A stretch of 64,000 nt of DNA from positions 109,058,627 to 109,122,626 of the forward strand of contig NC_077223.1 in NCBI RefSeq assembly GCF_024763615.1, given 5' to 3'. Position 1 is the stretch's first letter, and the number at the start of each line of letters is the position of its first letter. This DNA comes from Phlebotomus papatasi (Eukaryota > Arthropoda > Insecta > Diptera > Psychodidae). Shown one piece after another: positions 1-10,805 of this stretch. Position numbers and translations under genes: made by a program. The notes beneath the pieces are model-generated. The model made no database searches. It saw nothing but the letters and a program-made list of their open reading frames with translations, and was not told the DNA's origin.

Positions 1-839
1 TCATCACAAAAATTTAATCTCAATTCTTGCGAAGCACACACAAAAACAAAAAGTTTGCAAGAAAAAATATCACTAACATTTGCATTAGGAAAAAAATAGT
101 GTAAGATATTGTCCTATTATTTATTTATTTTTTTTTTTCAATATTTTTTCTTAGACATTTTGAAGCCACTTTTTGTTGCCATATTTTTTTTAAAGGGGCT
201 CTCTTCACTTTAATATTTTTTTTGTAGCATAAAAAAAGAAGCCCCAAGAAGAATAAACTTGAATTTAAATCAAATTGATTGTGAAGTAATTCTTATTTAT
301 TGTGTAAAATTTACCACAAGAATTTTCAACTGATTAAGTCGCGATTTACACCTGAATCTGTGTCAACACAATTTAATTGCTCACTTCAAAAGCCCCTTTT
401 CCAGTTGCAATTTACCAAGTATTTTTCTTTGAGAAACAAATATTTTATTTTAATTATTTCTAAACCCCAGAGAAAATAATATATATATATATATAGAACA
501 TATTTTCAGCAAAATGTCAATGGATAAAATTCACCCCAAAAAATCGCGTGTAAATATTCTAAAAATGAAACAAAAATTGCTTTTTTTCTAATGTTTCTCT
601 CATTCACTCTCTCTCTCAAGAGTAAATTTTTAATACAGTTGTAGTGTAAAAATATAGTTGAACATTTAGAATTTACATTTGAAAAAGCATTATGTAACTA
701 ATAAGGAATCATAAATTGGAGAGACTACGGAATGCTGATTTGTTGCAAAAGTTTAAGGATTTTCTTTTCCGGACAAAATACTGCAGAATTTAACAGAATT
801 TAAAGGAATTAATGTCAAGTGCACAATAGGTTAGTAAAA
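1..839. other. AT-rich non-coding stretch
   Basis: I see no gene here. The stretch is AT-rich with homopolymer runs and a short (AT)n tract near 480-495. No reading frame shows a recognisable domain or splice structure. Confidence 0.6.
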
Positions 840-2270
840 ATTGAGGTTATATTCAGAAATAACCTCAAAGAAATTTGAGGTTAAACTGCGTTTTTCAGGG
901 CGGAAAGATAACCTAGTAAAGTTTGTTTTACTGAAGGAAAAGTTACTAAAACCTTTTTTTTTATTTTAAATTTAAAACCACTGCTCGGTGATAAACGAAA
1001 ATATTAAATATGGCTTTTGAGGTTAGGTCACTTATAAAAAGAATATTTTCGTTTTGTACCATAGCCATTTTCGAAGAAATTCTCTTAAAAAAGGTTCGTT
1101 CCATTCGAAATTCGAACAGCTTTTCGGAGGTTTTGTTCAATCTAACCTTTAGAAATGACTTCAAACAAATTTGAGGTTAAAGGGTGTTTTTCAGGCCGGC
1201 AATATAACCTCGCAAAATTGATTTAACTGAACAAAAAGTTCTTAAATCTGAATTTGAAGTTTAAAGTCACCTAATTTTTAATAACAATTGCTTGCCTGTC
1301 GTAAAAGTTAGGAAATATGGCTTTTCAGGTTATGTCAATGTCATTTATAACTTCGAAAGACTTTGAGGTTAAAATGTTTCCTTAAATGTGAAAAAACAAC
1401 CTAGCACATTTTTTTTTTACTGAAGAAAAAAGTGCTAAATATTTTTTAATAAAATTTTTAATAAAAACTAACCTCTCTGAGAGAAAAAGTTAAGAAATAC
1501 AGCTTTTCAGGTTATGTCAATTACATGAAATATTGTTGGTTTATACAACATTTTTAAAGGAATCATCTCAAAAGGAAATCACGTCAGAAGTTCAAAAAGA
1601 TTTTGGAGGATTTGTTCAACATAATATTTCGAAATAACCTAAAATAAATTTGAGGTTAAAGAACATTTTTCAAAATGGCAAAATGACTTAGGAAAAATTG
1701 CTTTTGCTAAACAAAAAAAATGCTAAAATCTTGCTCAATTTTAGTTTAAAGTTGCGTAATTTTTTAACAATTTTTTAACGGTGACAATGTTAAGAAATAT
1801 ATCTTTTGAGGTTATGTCAGTTACAAAAAGATTCATCGGCGTCATTTTACAACAGCACTTTCTTGAGAATTCCCTCAAAAAGAGGTTCCATTTGAGTTTC
1901 GAACAGCTTTTTGGACGTTTTATTGCAAAATACCCTTTAGAAATAACTTTAAATAAATTTGAGGTTAAAGACGTTTTTCAGCGTGGCAAGATAACCTTAA
2001 AAAAAATGCTTTTGCTAAACAAAATAGTTTGCTCAAAAATGCTAAAATCTTGCTCAATTTAAGTTTAAAGTTGCGATTTTTTTATAAAAACTACTTTCCG
2101 GTGATAATGTTAAGAAATATAGATTTGAGGTTATGTCGGTTATAATTTCCTAATTTAAAACAAATAATCGTACGCCGGATATTTTGAAGTTTTTCCTGTA
2201 AAATTTGACAGTAAACTCTGAGCATTTTTAGGTTGGACTTCACATAACCTCACATCTCTAAGTATTCCTA
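840..2270. repeat. Diverged tandem repeat, unit about 200-300 bp
   Basis: A block beginning TTTGAGGTTAAA, followed by TTTTTCAGG, a CGGCAA-like stretch and ATAACCT, recurs near 871, 1170, 1369, 1650 and 1957. Between blocks the order of words is conserved (GTTTAAAGT, TTAAGAAATAT, CTTTTGAGGTTATGTCA). The units are imperfect and of uneven length, so this is an old tandem array. The open frames at 961-1164 and 1781-2062 fall inside repeat units and are not convincing genes. Confidence 0.7.
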
Positions 2271-3289
2271 ACCTTTGATTACAAAAGTTTTTTAAGCAAA
2301 AATCAAGTTTTTAATTTATTCTTACCTTGTTTATTGGCGGCTATTTCACTGCTTACCTCTATTTCAATTCCAAAATTCCTTTCAGTTTTTTGGTTAAAAA
2401 AAAAAATTTAGAAACTTTTGAGACAAATCAGCATTGAAGTACGAGGAGGAAGAAATGAAATTAAACTATTTCGCGTACCAAAGTGTTAATATATCCTTTT
2501 AATTTTCTCTCTGAAAAAAAGCATCTTTTGCATTATAAACTGTAAGTATATGAACATGAAGGAACTTCAATAGAAGATTTAAAAAGAAAACTGCAGATTT
2601 TAAGAATTACTTTTAGGAAGAAACAAAATATTTATTGATCATACATGATATTTGCATTAAAAAAAATGACAAGAAATCTCAAAATGATAACTATACAGAG
2701 ATTTTACAAAAGAAACAAAAAAAATGATAATTTTAGTGTAAATTAAATTAATGCAAGTAAAACAAAACACAAAGATAATGTTTAAAAGGAAAAAAAGTGT
2801 AGATTTAGGAGAGCAAAATTTAGTGTTTAAGATTTAAGCTAAATATCATCATGTCTCTAGCCATATTTTATTTTGTGAATTTACTACTGTATAATGTATA
2901 ATTGTCACTCATGGACTATTGATTTGCATTCCGGAGATTGGGAGAGAAAATGATCTTTTCTGAATGGGGGAGGAGAAAGTTTATTGACGTTTCAAATTCC
3001 TGAGTTCTATTTTTGCTACAAACAAAAGCTGCTTTCAATTTTCTCATCAGCCTCAAATTTATCACGCAATCTCTTATTTTTGCATGAAATTGTGTTTATA
3101 TGAAACTTTTAAAAAAATTTCCAATTTTTCTGAAATTTTCCATTTTTTCTGAAATTTTGGGAATTTTTCTTGAAATTTTGTAAATTAATATAAAATCTTG
3201 AATCGTGAGTAAGAAATTGCCAATCCAGTGATATTATCAACAGTAAATAAATGCTATTGACTCAAAAATCGCATTTAAACAAGAAATTA
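2271..3289. other. AT-rich non-coding stretch
   Basis: No gene, RNA or clear repeat is seen. The region leads into the 145-bp tandem array. Confidence 0.5.
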
Positions 3290-4440
3290 GGTTTTGAAAT
3301 TTTGGAAATTTTCATGAAATTTTAGAAAATTACCTTGAAACTATACGATCTTTTTCTGTTTTCTGAAAAATTGCAGGAATTATGGAGAAACGAGGCGAAT
3401 TTCGATTAATTTATCATTCGAATGAAAAATAAAATTCGCAATTTTGGAAATTTTCATGAAATTTTGGGAAATTACCTTGAAACTATGCTTTAACTGTTTC
3501 TGTCTTGGTAAAAATTGCAAAAATGACGAAGAAACTAAGGGAATACAGGATAATTTGTTATTCGAACGGAAATTAGCTTTCGAAATTTTGGCAATTTTCA
3601 TGAAATTTTGGGAAATTACCCTGAAACTATTCAAAAGTTTTTCTACCTTGTGAAAAATTGCCGGAATAACAAAGGAACGAAGGGAACTTCGGCTAATCTG
3701 TTATTCAAATACAAATTAGGTTTCGACATTTGGGGAATTTTTATGAAATTTTGGAAAATTACCTTGAAACTATGCGAAACATTTTCTGTGCTTTGAAAAA
3801 TTGAACAAATAAGAAAGAAGCGCAAGGAACTTCGGTTAGTTTATTATTCAAATAGAAATTAAGTTTCATATTTTTAGAATTTTTCATGAAATTTTAGAAA
3901 ACTACCCTGAAAATATGCGAAACTTTTTCTGGCTTGTGAAAAATTGTAGAAATGATAAAGAAACGAATTAAACTTCGAATAATTCTTCATTCTAATTGAA
4001 ATTAGGCTTCGCAATTTTGGAAATTTTCATGAAATTTTGAACAACTACCTTGAAACTGCGAAAGTTTTACGTCGTAAAGTTATAACATGATAGTGTAACG
4101 AAGGAAACTTTTGGGTAATTTTCATACAAAAAATACGTTTCTGAATTTTACTATAAATCTATGTGAAGGTTTTTTCATGGAATGCAAAATTGCCCATGTG
4201 AGAAAGAATGAAGGCAACCTTGGATAATTATTATTACAAATGATATTAGGTTTTGCAATTTTAAATTTTTCTTAGTTTAGTAAACGAAATAAGTGCAATT
4301 TTTCACAATTATCATTCTTATAAATATTAGGCTACGCTTATATGAAAATTTTCATGAAATATTGGAAAATTTCCGGGAAACTTATGAAATATTGCTATCT
4401 AAGTGGAAAATTTGGTAATTTATTTGCATTTGCAGAAATT
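3290..4440. repeat. Tandem repeat, period about 145 bp
   Basis: The phrase ATTTTGGAAATTTTCATGAA recurs with small changes near 3296, 3441, 3587, 3731, 3873 and 4016. It is followed each time by ACCTTGAAACTATGCGAA, a TTTTTCTG tract, AAAAATTGC, GAAACGAAGG and a TTATTATTC-like word. Roughly seven decaying copies are present. The array lies just downstream of the galectin B stop codon. Overlapping open frames at 3380-3825 on both strands are products of the repeat. Confidence 0.8.
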
Positions 4441-4757
4441 TTCGTGAAATTTCCGTTAATTTTTCAATTTTCAGTCAAGATTATAAAATCTTGATTTCTA
4501 AAACTTTCTCCATAAATTCCCTCAAACGCGATTCTTTTCTTTCCGAAATCTCCGAAGATTTTTTCTCTGCCCAATTGAGACAGTGAAGAGATTGCCCAGA
4601 TAAATCGTCCAGGAAGAAGGACTCGGTTCTCTCTTTCCGGACGGCTTATCAACTTTGTACACCCCACGAAAAGTCTATTAGAAATCAAATCAAATATATA
4701 AAGTATGTACAATTAATGGGGAAAATCTTTCAAATTTTCGCCTTGAAGTTTTTCACT

Positions 4758-6519
4758 TCAAGCCTTTTGCTCCTGAGTCGGACAGCTGGCGGATCTGCTG
4801 ACCCTGGAGGTGTACTTGAAGCTCAAACGATCGAGCTGAGAGACATCATCCCAGAGCTGGATTGTGTGAGTTTTGGAGATGTCGAGCTTGTGGGTGAAGC
4901 TGGCCAGGAAACTGTCATTCTCGTAGATGATGATGCTCTCACGACCAAACAAAAAAGAGACCTGGAACCGTTGCGAAGGGCGTGTCCAGGAGACAAAGTC
5001 AGTGAATTCCTGCTGCCAACTTCCATTTGATTTGTGATTGAGAATGAGGCGATCTTGGGAGCTGCTGGTGCCGAATTCCGTCCGCATATGTAGAGGAATG
5101 TTGTTGTCGTCGATCACGAAATTCACGGAGAATCTACGGAACATTCCAGGGAAGTTTATGGACATCGTGAGGTAAGTTTTTTTTTCTATTCTTTTATTAG
5201 ATTTTGTGTGAATCGTGACTTATTTTTAATTGTTCTATATGTTTTATAATTCCCGAAATGACCTTGGATAATTCTTTATAATAGTTTTCCACATAATATA
5301 ACAGATTTCAGCTAATAAATCGTGAAGATTTATTATCTCGACCGAAGTATACCTCTTAAGAAAAAAATCAAGTAAAAAAGTGCAGTAAATTTGAATTCGA
5401 AGGCCTATTTTCCAGCAAAAGAATTTGAAAATTGTTAAGCCTTTACCCAAAGATCTTCAACACTGGGAAGAAAAAGAGGGTGCGATTAACATTTTTTCTT
5501 CATAACTTTAACACTTTAGATGTAAAAATATATCAACATTTTTTAATGTTAATTTTACACCTTTTTAAGGGTAAAATTAATATGAAAAAGGGTAAATTTA
5601 ACCCCCAATTCACCTAAAAAGGGTGATATTTACACCGATTTTGGATAAATACTGCTGATATTTGAGGATAAAATCAACATGAAAAAAGGGTAATTTTAAC
5701 CCCCAATACACCTAAAAAGGGTAATATTTACACCGATTTCGGATCAACAATGCAGGGTAAAATTAACATTTCCGGAATGTTATTTTGACTTTTTCGGATT
5801 TCTCTCAGTGGAGGTTCCCTGAAAAATGCTATATGAGTTCCCCGTGAATTCCCTGTAAAAATGTATGGACTGTATGAACTCTCTGGATTTCTTATGGTTT
5901 CCCCAGGTTCCCTAAAAAATGTATGGATTCTCAGGGTATCTTGCGGAATCCCAATGAGTTCTCAGAAAAAAATGTATGGACCTCCAGGTTCCCTGTGAGT
6001 TCCCTGAAAAAAATTGTATGCGTTCTCAGGGTTTATTTTGGGTTCCCTGGGAGGAACAGGTTTATCCCAGGTTTTCCTGGGATCCTTAATGTATACGTTT
6101 TCTATGGATTCCCCATATTTTCCTGGCCAGATTGAGTCGAAGACCCCAAAATGAGTTACCCCTTGTTCCCATCAAAAAAATTAATTGCTATATCAAAATG
6201 CTACTTGACCATAATTCTTTGTCTGATAACACGATCTTTTTTTAGCATGAGTCTATACTTAACTGAAGAAAAACTCCACAATTTTTCACGACACTTTTAT
6301 CTGAAAATTATATCAGTTCTCGAATATGAAACGTAATAACAATGTTGGTATTTCAAATGCCGCAATTATGAGTATTTTGATGAAGCACCTTTTAATGGAT
6401 TTTTTTTTAGCACACTTTTAATATTCCTTGACTTACTTCTTTGCCGAAGCTGGAGTGCTTCCTTCGATGACAATTTCATCGTTGATGGAAATAGTCTTAG
6501 GAACAGTTAGAGTCAACAT
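4758..6519 (-). CDS. Galectin B: single-CRD galectin-like lectin, 2 exons
   Basis: Galectins are cytosolic or secreted beta-galactoside-binding lectins; insect members are linked to immunity and to pathogen binding. The coding exons are 6519-6437 (start ATG, N-terminal beta strand with the SINDEIVIEG motif) and 5133-4758. The donor is GTAAGT and the acceptor ends CCGTAG; the phase-2 join restores KKFSVNF. The model gives 152 residues, the size of one galectin carbohydrate-recognition domain. The second exon keeps the galectin core: FSVNF, PLHMR, NGSWQQE, FQVSFLFG and HTIQLWDDV. Of the usual sugar-contact set (H-N-R, V-N, W-E-R), the first His, the Asn and Trp are visible and others are changed, so sugar binding may differ. 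A possible minus-strand AATAAA lies near 4418-4423. The 1.3-kb intron carries a MITE and a small tandem repeat. I considered a fusion with the neighbouring galectin and rejected it, because each copy has its own start and stop. Confidence 0.83.
5461..5811 (-). mobile_element. CACTGAGAG-family MITE, long copy
   Basis: This is an inverted copy of the family described at 7,004, 9,036 and 35,571. The ends are CACTGGGAAGAAAAAGAGGG on the left and GGATTTCTCTCAGTG on the right. It is about 100 bp longer than its relatives because an internal block (ACCTAAAAAGGG, ATTTACACCGATTT) is duplicated. It lies in the galectin B intron. Confidence 0.85.
5812..6115. repeat. Degenerate tandem repeat, about 70-80 bp unit
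   Basis: GGTTCCCTGAAAAAATGTATG followed by TCTCAGGGTTT-like words recurs about four times in the galectin B intron. The open frame at 5923-6135 is a by-product: it is Gly/Pro/Phe-rich with no domain. Confidence 0.55.
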
Positions 6520-7003
6520 TTTCCTCAGAATTTTCACGAGAAACTGAGACACTTTATCAATCGGAGAAACTCACGCTGTCTCTCTGATATCAACTATATT
6601 GTCCAGTATCGTAACACGATAAGATAAACCCCTTTTGATAACTCACCTTCCGTTCGCGCCAAATACCTCTGACGGACGACGGAGGTCTGCGAACGCAGGA
6701 CGAATGTCCAGCAGTCAGAAATCCTGGGAGGGTGGTTTTCGTGTCCGGGAAATGGGGAAATGTAAAATGGAACGCAAATTGCCCACTGACACAATTTCGC
6801 GGCAATTTGTAAGTGAAGAATGTTGAATAAAGAAAAGCGAAGGAATACAGAGAAGTACAACAGTGACGAGAAGCAGAATGCTAACAATATTTGCTCACAT
6901 TCTGTCCTTATTCAAATAAACCTGCATCAAAGTCTATGTTTTGAAAAACCGCAAACAAAAGATTGAATAATTGTAGACACAAGATTAATAGGTGAGATTC
7001 TTA

Positions 7004-7259
7004 CATTGAGAGAAATCCGAAAAAGTTAAAATAACATTCCCGAAATCTTAATTTTACCCTGCAGTATTGATCCGAAATCGGTGTAAATATTACCTCTTTT
7101 TAGGTGTATTAGGGGTTAAAGGTACCCTTTTTCATATTAATTTTACACTTAAAAAGGTGTAAAATTAACATTAAAAAATGTTGATATATTTTTATACCTA
7201 AAAAGTATTAAAGTTATCAGGAAAAAAAGTTAATCGCACCCTCTTTTTTTTCTCAGTGT
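7004..7259 (+). mobile_element. CACTGAGAG-family MITE, TA target
   Basis: The ends are CATTGAGAGAAATCCGAAAA and TTTTTTCTCAGTG, flanked by TA on both sides. The uninterrupted target (ATTCTTAACAATCTC) is preserved, inverted, at about 31,560-31,580, which proves insertion at a TA dinucleotide. Confidence 0.92.
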
Positions 7260-7429
7260 AACAATCTCACCTACTATAATCCTATCAAAATTTCATGTCC
7301 TCCGATCGGGCTCAAACTTGATCAAAATGTGTTTCGCCATTTCCTGATCACGAATAAATTCAACAAATTTTACACAACTTTTTTCTAAAAATTCAACAAC
7401 TTTCGTTTAAAAATTCAACAACATTGGTT

Positions 7430-8110
7430 GAAATATACAAGGCTTCACACTATAATCAGGGGCCTCTCGACATTTCATTTTTCCATACATTTTTGCCTAG
7501 AAACACTGAAGACTATTGGCAAGTTTTTTCCTAAAGAGAATTGAGTTATCAGTATGATATATTTCGAAATCCTGCATTAAAAGCTATCTGAAAATGCATA
7601 TTTAATAATGTTCGCCAAAATAATACAAGAATTACAAGCAAATTTGTTTGAGTCGCGGTACAATAGCTGCAAAATTTTTACAAGGAAAAGTGAAAAATAG
7701 CTTCACTTTTTATTAGGCTTGATGGGCCCCTGCTATAATAGTGTGAAATATTGTGATCAAATCAAACTATAATAGTGTCAATTTATGATCATGTGACAAA
7801 AAATACCATAAAGTTGTGTATTTTTTCACACTATAATAATGTGAAAAACTATAATCATACTATAATAGAGGTAATTTTTAGAATTTTTCAACAGTTTTAA
7901 ATTACAAAATATTGTTGAAAATCTTTTATGTTTATAATAGTGAGAAATTTTAGATCGCAATTAAATAATTAATTTATCCGATTTCACACTATTATAGTGT
8001 TAAAATTTTACACATTTTCAAATTAAACAACATTGTTGAAAATTTTCCAACTATAATAGTGGTAATTTTCAATCACGTGACAATAAATTACCGATTTTAC
8101 CGTTTTAGTG
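7430..8110. repeat. ACTATAATAGTG-rich dispersed repeat
   Basis: Palindromic words CACTATAATAGTG and CAACAATTTTGTTGAA recur several times. The same sequence in the same order is found at 58,810-59,110. The copy is interrupted by a hAT-like MITE at 7,457-7,732. Confidence 0.8.
7457..7732. mobile_element. hAT-like MITE, 276 bp
   Basis: The element begins CAGGGGCCTCTCGAC and ends GATGGGCCCCTG, the CAGGGG...CCCCTG ends typical of hAT elements. It is flanked by a 7-bp repeat, CTATAAT (8 bp with one mismatch). The uninterrupted sequence CACACTATAATAGTGTG is present at about 58,921-58,937. Confidence 0.9.
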
Positions 8111-8471
8111 TAAAAAATTAAGTTTTTCCAATAGTGACATTGAGAAAGTACACAGGTACTGTACTGATATGATCGCTTTTATTCAACTATTTCATTTAAA
8201 GTGAGGTTAAAATGAAAGGTTTCACAAAATTCAACAATTCTCTGAGATAATTGAAGTTCGTCATATGGACACTAGGGGCGCTAGAGTCAGAAAATATGTT
8301 CAAAAACAAATAACCTTATTTATCTCGGCTCCTGAGCAACCAATAACATCAAGTTCTTCGACAAAATTATAGAAAATAGAAAACATTCTAGTCTACATTT
8401 CAACCATATATCACTTTTCTGTCACTCCATCCAAATCCTTGATATTTTGGTTTAAATAAAAAAAATGTATA

Positions 8472-8799
8472 CAATGCCCGCTCTCTAATCCGGATCGCCG
8501 TAATCCGGACGAGTTATCGACAGTTACATTTAAAATAATTTTGAGGTCATGTATGCATGTGTGTTCAGCAATGAAAATGAATTATCCTGTGATGTTTTTG
8601 TTTAATAAATTAAGTATAATAGCATAGAATTCTCTAATTATGTATTTTTTAATCTTTTTTAAAACTTTTATTCTCATTCAACAAAAAAAATTGTATTATA
8701 TTTGCGAGACGTTGAACAAATTCAAAAAAATCATCCGGATTACGAAGCGGACATCTGTCATATTGTCTCCCAATCATCCGGATTACAAAGCGGGCACTG
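8472..8799 (-). mobile_element. CAGTGCCCGC-family MITE, 328 bp
   Basis: The ends are CAATGCCCGCTCTCTAATCC and GGATTACAAAGCGGGCACTG, flanked by TA. A second, inverted copy of 329 bp lies at 25,114. The empty target (TATAATTTCACGAATT, inverse) survives in the element copy near 29,885-29,905. Confidence 0.92.
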
Positions 8800-9035
8800 T
8801 AATTTCACGAATTTGATTCAAGATAACTGTATGGCCGTTCCCCAAATTCAGCTCTAAATCGAATTTGCGTACATTCCGAGTTAGCTCACGTTAAGAATTT
8901 CACCTACATAAGGGCCTAAGACCTGAGAATTAGCTGAGAGATGGCTTAGCGTATATTAGAAATAATGGTTAAACTACATTTCCATCATTTTCCATTAAGT
9001 CGTCTCTCGGCTTAAGTCGCAAGTGTGTCTACACT

Positions 9036-9499
9036 CACTGAGAGAAATCCGAAAAAGTTAAAATAACATTCCGAAAATGTTAATTTTACCCTGCATAATT
9101 GATCCGAAATCGGTGTAAATATTACCCCTTTTAGGTGTATTAGAAGTTAAAGTTACCCTTTTTCATGTTAATTTTACCCTTAAAAAGGTGTAAAATTAAC
9201 ATTAAAAAATGTTGATATATTTTTGCACCTAAAAAGTGTTAAATTTATGAGGAAAAAATGTTAATCGCACCCTCTTTTTTTCTCAGTGTATGTGTAAAAA
9301 TATATCAACATTTTTTAATGTTAATTTTACACCTTTTTAGGGGTAACTTTAACCCCCAATACATCTAAAAATCGGTGTAAATAGGTGTAAACCTAAATAC
9401 ACCTATTTACACCTATGAACAATGATTTTGGATCAATACTGCAGTGTAAAATTAACATTTCTGGAATGTTATTTTAACTTTTTCGGATTTCTCTCAGTG
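9036..9499. mobile_element. Head-to-head pair of CACTGAGAG-family MITEs
   Basis: A full forward copy (9,036-9,288) is followed directly by a shortened inverted copy (9,289-9,499). Both outer ends read CACTGAGAG/CTCTCAGTG, so the pair forms a 464-bp composite palindrome. Confidence 0.85.
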
Positions 9500-9690
9500 T
9501 AGGGCATAAGCCTGTTAGGATTATCTGTCCCTTTTGATAAGGAAATGCATGTACCATAGGCCTTTTTTGCTCCGAGCGTTCTAATTGAGGATCGGCTTCA
9601 TCATCAAAAATGCATCATTAAAGACGATGAAGAATTTTAGGACAAAATTCAAGGTGCTTTACCTTTTGTAAACTTAAGCCTCAGCATTCC

Positions 9691-10229
9691 TTAACCCATT
9701 CAGTCAATGTACCAGAAATACTTGAGATAGAATATTCATATTTTGGGATTAGTTTTTCCTGCAGATTAATAGATCAATTTTTTGAAAAGGAAAAAGAATT
9801 ATCCATTATGGGGGCGCGGGGAGCCGCCCTCAAACACGCGTCTTAACGGTCACTGAATTTAAATTCTGTTCATTAATTCATTACAAACTCTATTGATTTA
9901 GATAGAGTAACTATCCAAGAAAACCAATTGGCAACCAGAATTCAAATCAGGAAAGAGGATGAAGGTCATTTTTAACAAATTCGACAGAATGTCGAATTTT
10001 CCGTCCTCCATTTTGAGCAAAATTTTTGCATGACTTCACGCGAAGTGAGAAAAGAACAACAAAATGTATTTCCATTTCTGTCTGGCTATTTTTTCCAAGT
10101 AAATGAAGGACTAAAGTAACTAAAAATCCATTCCCGACAGAAATCTGAATATCTATTGCCCAGGAATAAATCATCTAAAATCACTCAATTTGCGTATGGT
10201 GTATAATACCATGGTAAGGAATGGGTTAA
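9691..10229. mobile_element. TTAA-flanked piggyBac-like non-autonomous element
   Basis: The ends are TTAACCCATTC and GAATGGGTTAA. The interior contains GGGGGCGCGGGGAGCC and GTCTTAACGGTCA, repeated in diverged form at 13,930-14,130. No transposase frame is visible. TTAA targets and CCC-type ends are the habit of the piggyBac superfamily. Confidence 0.75.
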
Positions 10230-10805
10230 TGTATCTTCCAAATTGATATGTTATCAATACTTCCCGTATTACTCGTACTATGCATCTTTTCTTACAAACA
10301 ATGCGGCTCTTATCACAAATTTTATCTCATTGCAATTGGTTTTATTTTCAACTTCCTCTAGTTGGAAAAGCATTTTCCGCAAGTGATCCTATTCCTATGC
10401 TCGTCACTGTTAAAAGAAAATCCGACCAATTCATCCGAACGAGGAAAAAAACACATGAATGAGTCAAAGTGGAGTGAATTCGGTGAGAATGAAAAGAAGT
10501 GGAGAGTAAATTCTTAACCATTTTACTACGCTATGTAATTCTCTATAAAAACAAATTAAAAATTCAAATTGGCGAACGTACATTAACATCCAAGGTGTGT
10601 GTGTTTGTTGTGTGCGGGGGCTCCGGTGATTGCTTCCCGGGAAAAAGAATTGAGAAGAGAGAAGGAGCGAGAAAGAGCAACACCAACTGGAGAGCAACTT
10701 AATAGTGAAATTGCCTTCGACGAACATTTAATGTGTTTTCCATGGAATTTTTTTTCTCTGCTTCGAGCGGCGGGCTTTCAGGGAGCGACAGAGAGGAGGC
10801 TCTTT

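Larger units (their letters stand above)
6990..8925 (-). mobile_element. Decayed copy of the TAGGTGAGATT element
   Basis: The left part (7,262-7,375: ATCTCACCTACTATAATCC, CGATCGGGCTCAAACTTG) matches the inverse of 31,440-31,590. The right part (8,805-8,925: CGAATTTGATTCAAGATAAC, GTTAGCTCACGTTAAGAAT) matches the inverse of 29,786-29,900. The copy is therefore inverted relative to the one at 29.8 kb and has been cut by later insertions at 7,004, 7,457 and 8,472. Confidence 0.65.
6520..10805. other. Intergenic region between the two galectins, built mostly of repeats
   Basis: No host gene is seen. The region is a mosaic of transposable elements listed separately: a decayed TAGGTGAGATT element spanning about 6,990-8,925 with three younger insertions, a head-to-head MITE pair, and a TTAA-flanked element. 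Open frames at 6590-6887 and 10464-10727 lack recognisable domains. Confidence 0.6.

Noticed and set aside
3380..3825. Several overlapping 60-84-codon ORFs on both strands
   Set aside because: They are products of the 145-bp tandem repeat.
4716..5030. Open frame on the plus strand over galectin B exon 2
   Set aside because: It is antisense to a recognisable galectin exon and has no domain.
5923..6135. Gly/Pro/Phe-rich 70-codon ORF
   Set aside because: It lies in a degenerate tandem repeat in the galectin B intron and lacks splice or domain support.
6590..6887. Overlapping ORFs of 63-97 codons on both strands upstream of galectin B
   Set aside because: No domain, no partner exon, and no splice phase linking them to the galectin start.
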